Position numbers and translations under genes: made by a program. Of a stretch of DNA of 44,962 bases, positions 23,977 through 29,103 are shown piece by piece. Below the pieces are notes generated by a model. That model did no database searches, was not told where the DNA came from, and was given only the letters and a program-made list of their open reading frames with translations. This DNA is from a virus. The first letter of the stretch is position 1; every line of letters starts with the position of its first letter. The stretch is from positions 1 through 44,962 of IMG/VR virus record IMGVR_UViG_3300029982_000028; one strand, given 5' to 3'.

Positions 23977-24179
23977 CCGACGCTCCCAGATATTGCGCCA
24001 GTCGGCATACGAAATCGAAAGCGTTTCGATTTGCTCGACAAAATCTTCCCGATGATAAAAGCCTGTTCTTTTTTCAGACCATCAACGGTCATTTTGAAAC
24101 CGTTAGGGCCACGAACGCACCAAGCGCCAGGACCAGCATCATGATCTCGCGAACAAAAATACGGGTCTACGTCACTCAT
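23973..24179 (-). CDS. Small hypothetical protein
   Basis: A 68-residue protein beginning MSDVDPYFCSRDHDAGPGAW, then CVRGPNGFKMTVDGLKKEQA. The Cys and Gly spacing and the 'GxxCVRGPNGFK' phrase look like a small conserved domain but I cannot name it. It lies between the alanine-rich gene and the small secreted gene, overlapping the latter by 4 bp. Function unknown. Confidence 0.6.
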   Translation of the reverse strand: MSDVDPYFCSRDHDAGPGAWCVRGPNGFKMTVDGLKKEQAFIIGKILSSKSKRFRFRMPTGAISGSVG

Positions 24180-24186
24180 AGGTAGT

Positions 24187-24510
24187 TCACGGATTAGGCG
24201 CAGCAGGCGCGGGCGTCAAAGCCGCGATCTCCGCATCCACCTTCGCGCCTTCGGCCTGGATGGTCGCCTTGATCGCATCGAGCGCGGTCGGATCAGCGCC
24301 AGCAGCTTGAGCCGCAGCCTGAGCCGCCGCAACCTGAGCCTGCAACGCCGCGAGCGTCGCCGGAATGCCCTGGACAATTGCGATCAGCGCGTCGATTTTG
24401 GTATCTTCGGCCGCGACGGCGGCAGCGATATCGGATGCAGTAGCCATTAGTTTCTCCTGTCGAATTAGAATTGCCACAACGCCGATTAGCGTTAGGATAT
24501 CATATATCAT
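24187..24510 (-). CDS. Ala-rich helical protein with two in-frame starts (membrane-anchored and soluble forms)
   Basis: Two plausible starts. The ATG at 24510 overlaps the terminase small-subunit stop (ATGA) and gives 107 residues with an N-terminal hydrophobic helix (MIYDILTLIGVVAILIRQ). The internal ATG at 24447 has an excellent AGGAGA site 6 nt upstream and gives an 86-residue soluble form (MATASDIAAAVAAEDTKIDA). The common part is Ala/Gln-rich and probably coiled-coil (QAQVAAAQAAAQAAG), ending in PAPAAPNP. Soluble forms of this style occur in many phages without a known role. Dual-start genes with and without a membrane segment occur among holin and spanin-like genes, but this is only an analogy. 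Confidence 0.65.
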   Translation of the reverse strand: MIYDILTLIGVVAILIRQEKLMATASDIAAAVAAEDTKIDALIAIVQGIPATLAALQAQVAAAQAAAQAAGADPTALDAIKATIQAEGAKVDAEIAALTPAPAAPNP

Positions 24511-25034
24511 TCCTCGTGCTCGATCACAGGGCCGCCCAACTGCGCCACAGTCTCACGCAACGCTCCCTCCAACGCATCAAGCTGTTCGTCCGTCAACGTA
24601 GAAATGTCAAGCTTGCGCGTATGTTCCACCTTGACCGTGGACGTGCTTTCAACCGTGGTTTTGTCGCCATATTTCTTAGGAGACATGCGGCCCAGAACCC
24701 ATTTGCGGGCATCCAATCGGATTTGCGTGCGCCTGATCGCCTCGCCGTTTTCCTCATATCCGACCGCGCCTTTGCCCTCTCGCTCCATCCAATCGTTTAT
24801 GGCATTGTCCGATATATCAAGCATTTCATCAAAGATGGCGTCAGCTTGGGCTTCCCGCGCGCGTGCATACTGCTCACGGAAATTGTGGTTTGCTGGATTT
24901 CCGAGCCATCGCATGACAGCGGAAACGCTCGGCATAAACTCGTCTTTGCAGATTGATCGTAGGCTTTCGCCGTTCGCAATCCGATCACATATTTCGTCTG
25001 CAATTATGTCTGTGTAATCAGATTTACGCGGCAT
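24507..25034 (-). CDS. terS: Terminase small subunit (Sf6-like)
   Basis: A 175-residue DNA-binding packaging protein. The N-terminal third has the terminase small-subunit HTH pattern: YTDIIADEICDRIANGESLR, SICKDEFMPSVSAVMRWLGN, then HNFREQYARAREAQADAIFD and EMLDISDNAIND. The middle RRTQIRLDARKWVLGRMSPK plus YGDK is characteristic of the Sf6-like family (terminase small-subunit-like proteins). TerS recognises the packaging site and recruits TerL (21598-23241). The ATG at 25034 overlaps the end of the upstream small gene by 11 bp. A strong call from pattern and position. Confidence 0.85.
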   Translation of the reverse strand: MPRKSDYTDIIADEICDRIANGESLRSICKDEFMPSVSAVMRWLGNPANHNFREQYARAREAQADAIFDEMLDISDNAINDWMEREGKGAVGYEENGEAIRRTQIRLDARKWVLGRMSPKKYGDKTTVESTSTVKVEHTRKLDISTLTDEQLDALEGALRETVAQLGGPVIEHEE

Positions 25035-25182
25035 GGTTCCACGGGTCGCCTACAATCGCTTGCGGAACTGCATATTTATGCGCAACGCGCCACCAGAAGC
25101 CATATGCTCTGAAATAATGCGGCTTGTACGTTGGATTTGGCCTACAAGCCGGCGCGACAAAATATCCAAACTGTCCGGTCAT
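25024..25182 (-). CDS. Small hypothetical protein upstream of the terminase small subunit
   Basis: A 52-residue protein (MTGQFGYFVAPACRPNPTYK, then FRAYGFWWRVAHKYAVPQAI). The aromatic-rich core followed by DPWNHAA looks like a real small protein. It begins 9 nt after the preceding stop and overlaps TerS by 11 bp. The ribosome-binding site is weak (GTGAG). Function unknown. Confidence 0.45.
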   Translation of the reverse strand: MTGQFGYFVAPACRPNPTYKPHYFRAYGFWWRVAHKYAVPQAIVGDPWNHAA

Positions 25183-25191
25183 AAGATTTAC

Positions 25192-25404
25192 TCACGGATC
25201 GAACGGAAAAGAAAGACGGTCATCATTGTGCGACATAGCGCACGCGAGAGTATCCGACATGGAAACCACGATATTATCTCCACGCAATCTATCATTTTCC
25301 TCTCTCAAAGATTTAATCTCCGCATGCAGAGCTTCGACAGTTTGCGCGAGAAGTTCGTAGCTTGCGCGATAATCACGCGCTGGAGTTGATAGCATCAGGT
25401 TCAT
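25192..25404 (-). CDS. Small coiled-coil protein
   Basis: A 70-residue protein from the ATG at 25404, which has GAGGG about 9 nt upstream; an in-frame ATG at 25431 is a weaker alternative. Residues about 20-45 form a heptad-like helix (AQTVEALHAEIKSLREENDR), followed by a Ser/Asp-rich tail ending FPFDP. It resembles many short phage coiled-coil proteins without assigned functions. It overlaps the end of the upstream gene by about 30 bp. Confidence 0.55.
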   Translation of the reverse strand: MNLMLSTPARDYRASYELLAQTVEALHAEIKSLREENDRLRGDNIVVSMSDTLACAMSHNDDRLSFPFDP

Positions 25405-25888
25405 TTGTTTTTCCCTCGATAGGTCTAACATGACCGCCTGCGATACGTTTAGCCTTACGCGCCCATTCTGCGGCTGTTTCTTCGTCGAGAACGCGGGCTA
25501 TTTCGCGATAAGTTCGGCGATGAGATGGCAACACCCAGTTTGGGATTTCAATCGATCTTGCGTGCATACTTGCGTACCAAGCACTTTTACGCTGTCCTTC
25601 AAGTTCAGGATTGTTCCGTCTTGCAATACATCTTTCGGAATAAGCTTTTAGAGCCGCTTCGGAATATTTAATTCGAGGCTCAAAGCCTTCGACGATATGC
25701 CATACAAGTTTTTTCTTACCGGCTATATTTACTAATGTTGGATGTTCGGTTGATACGACTACGCCTGATTTTTTCATTTTATACAACATTAAACAAACTA
25801 ATTTATACGGCTGATTTACGATTACGCTGATTTCTGCGGAAGTTGTTGCGCCGCCTCGAATGGCGGAAAGGACTTGATCGCGCGTCAT
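25373..25888 (-). CDS. Winged-helix DNA-binding-like protein
   Basis: A 171-residue protein. The first 65 residues give a winged helix: a helix in MTRDQVLSAIRGGATTSAEI, a recognition helix around QPYKLVCLMLYKMKKSGVVV, and a wing VNIAGKKKLVWHIVEG. The remainder is basic and helical, with SERCIARRNNPELEGQRKSA and HRRTYREIARVLDEETAAEW. A role in late transcription or packaging-site recognition is plausible because it is near the head of the late block, just before TerS, but the sequence does not decide it. The stop of the upstream gene lies 48 bp away. Confidence 0.6.
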   Translation of the reverse strand: MTRDQVLSAIRGGATTSAEISVIVNQPYKLVCLMLYKMKKSGVVVSTEHPTLVNIAGKKKLVWHIVEGFEPRIKYSEAALKAYSERCIARRNNPELEGQRKSAWYASMHARSIEIPNWVLPSHRRTYREIARVLDEETAAEWARKAKRIAGGHVRPIEGKTNEPDAINSSA

Positions 25889-25936
25889 GATAGGCGCAAT
25901 TCGGCTGTCATGGTAAGCCTGTTTTTCACAAATTTT

Positions 25937-26524
25937 TCAGTCATTGTCAATTGTCCTTCGAGGCGTCGTTTTGAAATGATTAGCGAGCTTGTAGAGGGAT
26001 TTCAGCGCGAGGTCGCGTTCGGATGATGCAGGGTCGCGATCTTCAATGGTTAGGCGATCCATAATTCCGATTGCAATTCTGGAATTTAATGCGTGTTCGG
26101 CGTCTTTTCGGCGTTGGATGGCGAGTGCGTTTGCGGCGGCGATTTGATCTTCGGTTTTGCCTTCGCCGGTTCCGGGGCCTCTATCGGGAACGTTGAGATC
26201 GAGGGATTGCTGATAGGCTCGGGTCATTTCGTGCCAGAGGTTGCCCGCGAGCCATAGCGGCGTTCCCAGTCCGCTGCAATATCGCCCTAGGGCTGTACCC
26301 GCCCGCTCGCTACGCGGGTCGCTGACGCCCCTTCTGTGCGGCTGGGCTAGGACGACAGCCAGCGTCTCGACTTCGGTCTGTGCGGCCTCCGCAGAGGCAT
26401 TGAAACGTTCGTGCGAAAATCCCGAAATTCGAGTTTGGGTTGGCCGATCCGGGTTGGATCGTCGGACGATGTGGCGTGACCGCTCGCCTGGGCGGCAGAT
26501 GGTGATGTTTGGACTGGCGCTCAT
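25937..26524 (-). CDS. First gene of the late block; conserved phage hypothetical
   Basis: A 195-residue protein from the ATG at 26524, with AGGAGA about 9 nt upstream. It has a basic N-terminus (ICRPGERSRHIVRRSNPDRP), a motif AVVLAQPHRRGVSDPRSERA that recurs in hypothetical proteins of alphaproteobacterial phages (the QPHRRG phrase), GRYCSGLGTPLWLAGNLWHE, and a helical C-terminus. Composition is polar and Arg-rich. No known domain. As the first gene after a long AT-rich region it may be an activator or an early-late switch factor, which is only an inference. Confidence 0.6.
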   Translation of the reverse strand: MSASPNITICRPGERSRHIVRRSNPDRPTQTRISGFSHERFNASAEAAQTEVETLAVVLAQPHRRGVSDPRSERAGTALGRYCSGLGTPLWLAGNLWHEMTRAYQQSLDLNVPDRGPGTGEGKTEDQIAAANALAIQRRKDAEHALNSRIAIGIMDRLTIEDRDPASSERDLALKSLYKLANHFKTTPRRTIDND

Positions 26525-27003
26525 GAGGGCGTCTCCTAGCACGAATTGAGACTGTCCGATTTCGTGGGATGAGGCAAGCGCAGCTAATAATTAAGGCCGA
26601 ATGAAAAATTAAGCCGAACTGCCCCTCGAAAGCTTCCTTCCTTAGACACACTTTTTGAAGCCTATAGACGTGAACATAATATGAACATACTCAAAAATAG
26701 GAGTAGTAATGGAATATAGGAATATATACTTATAAACACATTTTTGTATGAAAAATCAATAATTTGTACAGTTTTTCTAAAGCGGAATATAGCTAATTGT
26801 TTTAGGAACAAACTCCTATGTTTGCAATGTAAACATATTCGTTAGACCACTCGCGGGAACTTAGAATGGAAAATAGGTCTGCTATATCACGCGATTGGTA
26901 ATTATCTAATGCAATTAATTAGTCAAAATCAATGGGTTGCAATGATTTGTTCACTCTTAAGAAAAATTTGCTCAGGCACTTTTTCAGTTGTAACATCAAC
27001 GAT
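26525..27003. other. AT-rich intergenic region with short repeats, likely control region
   Basis: About 480 bp with no supported gene. The core (roughly 26650-26960) is very AT-rich: bases 26701-26760 contain 13 G or C out of 60, against a mid-50s percentage in the flanking genes. TGAACATA occurs twice 11 bp apart (26671 and 26682), and related TATGTTT/AAACATA arms form an inverted repeat further on. Stop-rich in all frames. It lies just upstream of the late block, so it should hold the late promoter and operators, and an origin of replication is possible. I could not find a convincing -10/-35 pair. Confidence 0.5.
26817..26837. repeat. Inverted repeat, possible operator
   Basis: Perfect 7-bp arms TATGTTT and AAACATA separated by 7 nt, in the AT-rich intergenic region. 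The arms resemble the TGAACATA direct repeats at 26671 and 26682, so a common binding protein is possible. Candidates are the winged-helix proteins encoded on either side. Confidence 0.4.
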
Positions 27004-27378
27004 TTAATGACTTTGCGATGATGTTGGCGTATTTTTGAGCCTGTAGCGATGGACGGGACGGCCATATCCGAGTGGAGAAATAGACTGAACCTCGATCAAA
27101 CCGTCCGCGACGAGCTTATCGACCGCCTTCTTTAACGCCGATGCGTTCATCCATCGGAGGGTGCGCAACACCTCAGATCGCGTTATCTCGCCCTTATTAC
27201 TGATAAGGATAAAGACGGATTCCACCTCCATAAAAGGAGTATTTTTCTGTTTTTCAATAAAAGCAAACCCCAAGTCATTGCATAGCTGTTTCGCCGCCTC
27301 CCTCCCAAAAATGGCGCGGCATTCCGCAATGAGCATAACTTTTGTTTTAGTGTCCAAACTTTTGTAATCTTCTGTCAT
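27004..27378 (-). CDS. Winged-helix regulator-like protein
   Basis: A 124-residue protein from the ATG at 27378, preceded by AAGGAGA about 8 nt upstream; in-frame codons further upstream have no such site. The N-terminal half is helical (AECRAIFGREAAKQLCNDLG). The C-terminal half is a winged helix: SNKGEITRSEVLRTLRWMNA, SALKKAVDKLVADGLIEVQS, then GYGRPVHRYRL. The same pattern closes the primase-helicase at 29104-31305 (VITRSQLLRAIRHINGRDLE ... GVGRPLVSFRW). It faces a divergent plus-strand operon across a region with symmetric repeats, so an autoregulating repressor or activator is the natural inference. Confidence 0.65.
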   Translation of the reverse strand: MTEDYKSLDTKTKVMLIAECRAIFGREAAKQLCNDLGFAFIEKQKNTPFMEVESVFILISNKGEITRSEVLRTLRWMNASALKKAVDKLVADGLIEVQSISPLGYGRPVHRYRLKNTPTSSQSH

Positions 27379-27417
27379 GGCGATTGTCTCCTTTTTACAG
27401 GTCAATCTCTACCATAA

Positions 27418-27443
27418 AAAAATATCGCAAAGAAGATATTTTT
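27418..27443. promoter_or_regulatory. Symmetric operator-like inverted repeat in the divergent region
   Basis: Perfect 9-bp arms AAAAATATC (27418-27426) and GATATTTTT (27435-27443) around an 8-nt spacer. It lies between the divergent starts at 27378 (minus) and 27527 (plus). A second, wider pair AGGTCAA (27399-27405) and TTGACCT (27457-27463) brackets it. The arms have only two G:C pairs between them, too weak for a good terminator, so protein binding is the better reading. Confidence 0.5.
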
Positions 27444-27456
27444 ACGAAAAAAACGC

Positions 27457-27485
27457 TTGACCTCCACCGCAGACGGGGTTAGACC
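27457..27485 (+). promoter_or_regulatory. Candidate promoter of the plus-strand island
   Basis: TTGACC (27457-27462) and TAGACC (27480-27485) separated by 17 nt, with the start codon of the first gene 42 nt downstream. The -35 is good (5 of 6) and the -10 poor (3 of 6). The -35 overlaps the TTGACCT arm of an inverted repeat, so a bound protein could block it. Confidence 0.4.
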
Positions 27486-27526
27486 GTTATTCATCGGACG
27501 AATTTAAGGAGAGAGGAACCTTAGCC

Positions 27527-27706
27527 ATGAAAACCTACACCATAACCGACATTGACGGTTCAAATCCCCGCCAAGTCACATTGGATGAATTCATGGCTAT
27601 TCATCGTGCCAATGTCGCGCGCGTCTCCCCCATAGCCAATGCGTTTCGCAGAGGAAATCTGAAAGAAACAGAAGCCACACAAAATCGCGTCAAATCTGGA
27701 AGGTAA
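27527..27706 (+). CDS. Small hypothetical protein, first gene of the plus-strand island
   Basis: A 59-residue basic protein (MKTYTITDIDGSNPRQVTLD, then EFMAIHRANVARVSPIANAF), preceded by GGAGAGAGGAA. The N-terminal strand-turn-strand pattern with 'TLDEFMAIHRAN' looks like a small folded protein. No family recognised. It starts a five-gene island on the opposite strand to its surroundings, with genes spaced by 2 to 6 nt or overlapping. Confidence 0.55.
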   Translation: MKTYTITDIDGSNPRQVTLDEFMAIHRANVARVSPIANAFRRGNLKETEATQNRVKSGR

Positions 27707-27712
27707 GAACCC

Positions 27713-27952
27713 ATGATGAACCTAATCGACTACTTCGCCGACATCGAATTTCGCCTATACCAAATCGAACAGGACTTAAAAGGAGGAACCGCCATCATCG
27801 ACGCCAGCGACTTATCCGGCAAGGAAAAGACCGACGCCCTGGCCGATTGCGCCCGCGCCCTGCACCATGTCATCCGAGCGCACGCTAACGCGCAAGGCGT
27901 GACACTTACCGCCATGTTTCCGAATATCGCCGAATTGGTAGAAGGAGTTTGA
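27713..27952 (+). CDS. Small acidic helical protein
   Basis: A 79-residue protein (MMNLIDYFADIEFRLYQIEQ, then DLKGGTAIIDASDLSGKEKT). The C-terminal half is helical with ALADCARALHHVIRAHANAQ. No known domain. It lies 6 nt after its upstream neighbour and 2 nt before the start of the repeat protein, so the three are likely co-transcribed. Confidence 0.6.
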   Translation: MMNLIDYFADIEFRLYQIEQDLKGGTAIIDASDLSGKEKTDALADCARALHHVIRAHANAQGVTLTAMFPNIAELVEGV

Positions 27953-27954
27953 AC

Positions 27955-28656
27955 ATGCTTACAACAACCCTAAAACGCATTCGCGCGCATGGCCCGTGCG
28001 GGGACGGATGGAGAAAACTTCTAACCGGGCTTGGCAAAACATCTGCGGATGATGAACCCCTTCCATACGCCGAAATCCTACGCATCAACGGCTTGGATGA
28101 CGCGATATGGTGTTGCCGAGCCGAACCGCAACACGCACGCGAATGGAGATTGTTCGCGGTATGGTGCGCGCGTCAGGTGCAGCATTTGATGACTGACGAA
28201 CAGTCGATTGCGGAAATTGATGTAGCGGAACGACACGCTAACGGCGACGCGACAGATCGAGAATTATATGCTGCGGATGCTGCTGCGCGGGATGCTGCGT
28301 GGAATGCTGCGCGGAATGCTGCGTGGGCTACTGCGGATGCTGCTGCGCGGGCTGCTGCGTGGGCTACTGCGGAGGATGCTGCGTGGAATGCTGCGCGGAA
28401 TGCTGCGTGGGCTACTGCGGATGATGCTGCGTGGAATGCTGCGTGGAATGCTGCGTGGGCTACTGCGGATGCTTCTGCGCGGGCTGCTGCGTGGGCTACT
28501 GCGGATGCTGCTGCGCGGAATGCTGCGTGGGCTACTGCGGATGCTGCTGCGCGGGCTGCTGCGTGGGCTACTGCGTGGAATGCTGCGTGGAATGCTGCGG
28601 AGGATGCTGCGGAGGATGCTCAATCTAAAAAGTTTCTCGAAATAGTCGGAGGATAA
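27955..28656 (+). CDS. Ala/Trp/Arg tetrapeptide-repeat protein (putative Imm-5-like family)
   Basis: A 233-residue protein from the ATG at 27955 with GGAG 7 nt upstream. Residues 1-107 are a folded N-terminal domain (KRIRAHGPCGDGWRKLLTGL, DDEPLPYAEILRINGLDDAI, WRLFAVWCARQVQHL), a pattern found in phage proteins often labelled putative immunity protein. Residues 108-222 are about 28 units of X-x-A-A, where X cycles through Trp, Arg, Asp and Glu (for example WNAARNAAWATADAAARAAA). They should form one long helix or helical stack. It ends QSKKFLEIVGG. No enzymatic residue is seen. The role is unknown. Confidence 0.7.
   Translation: MLTTTLKRIRAHGPCGDGWRKLLTGLGKTSADDEPLPYAEILRINGLDDAIWCCRAEPQHAREWRLFAVWCARQVQHLMTDEQSIAEIDVAERHANGDATDRELYAADAAARDAAWNAARNAAWATADAAARAAAWATAEDAAWNAARNAAWATADDAAWNAAWNAAWATADASARAAAWATADAAARNAAWATADAAARAAAWATAWNAAWNAAEDAAEDAQSKKFLEIVGG
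28276..28620 (+). repeat. About 28 copies of a 12-bp coding repeat
   Basis: The DNA is built from GCTGCG-type units of 12 bp (for example TGGAATGCTGCG, CGGAATGCTGCG, TGGGCTACTGCG, GATGCTGCTGCG), giving a four-residue protein period. Larger blocks such as GCTGCGTGGGCTACTGCGGA recur, so the array grew by duplication of multi-unit segments. All units keep the reading frame. Confidence 0.85.
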
Positions 28657-28659
28657 ATT

Positions 28660-28788
28660 ATGTCAAACGAACTCACTCCATCCCTATCCGGACTGATCGC
28701 CGCGTTCGCATGGGACATTGCCGAGCTTATGCTTGCGTTGTGCGCGGCGTGCGGAATTGGCGCTGTTATCGCGTGGTGGCTGCTGTGA
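28660..28788 (+). CDS. Small single-span membrane protein
   Basis: A 42-residue protein (MSNELTPSLSGLIAAFAWDI, then AELMLALCAACGIGAVIAWW), preceded by a perfect GGAGG with 7 nt spacing. Residues about 20-42 form one transmembrane helix running to the C-terminus (WWLL). Its last codons overlap the GTG start of the next gene. Holin-like or inhibitor roles are possible for such proteins, but it has no family signature. Confidence 0.55.
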   Translation: MSNELTPSLSGLIAAFAWDIAELMLALCAACGIGAVIAWWLL

Positions 28789-29102
28789 GCGCCGGCCATA
28801 CGCCGGGGCCGTGGCGCTTCGAGTTGGCAATCGGACCGCATGGCCAGAAATGTTATCACACCATAAAATGCAACGAATACGATTATGTAGCTTCAACTTG
28901 GGGGAAACCACATGAGGCCAACGCCCGCCTAATCGCCGCTGCGCCCGAACTGCTGGCGGCGCTGAAGGAACTACTGGAATCATACGAAAGACAAATGCAT
29001 TCGGAATACGATTTCCCAGGTAGCCCTTGGAGTGCAGAAAGGGACAATGATACAGAAGCTTTAAATGCAATGAAGGCCATCGCCAAAGCCGAAGGGAAAT
29101 AA
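28785..29102 (+). CDS. HTPGPW-type small phage protein
   Basis: A 105-residue protein starting at a GTG that overlaps the preceding stop (GTGA). It begins SAGHTPGPWRFELAIG and contains the very common phage phrase EANARLIAAAPELLAALKEL, followed by an acidic helix and ending KAIAKAEGK. Proteins with HTPGPW and EANARLIAAAPELL are frequent in phage early regions, with no assigned activity. It ends one base before the stop of the convergent primase gene. Confidence 0.7.
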   Translation: MSAGHTPGPWRFELAIGPHGQKCYHTIKCNEYDYVASTWGKPHEANARLIAAAPELLAALKELLESYERQMHSEYDFPGSPWSAERDNDTEALNAMKAIAKAEGK

Positions 29103-29103
29103 T

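Noticed and set aside
25885-25944. A 19-residue frame between the 25937-26524 gene and the winged-helix gene
   Set aside because: Too short to support; the overlap of its stop with the next start could be chance.
28264-28645. Alternative long frames on both strands of the 12-bp repeat region (Arg/Leu- and Ser/Arg-rich)
   Set aside because: They are shadows of a period that is a multiple of three; none has a folded domain or a ribosome-binding site, unlike the plus frame from 27955.
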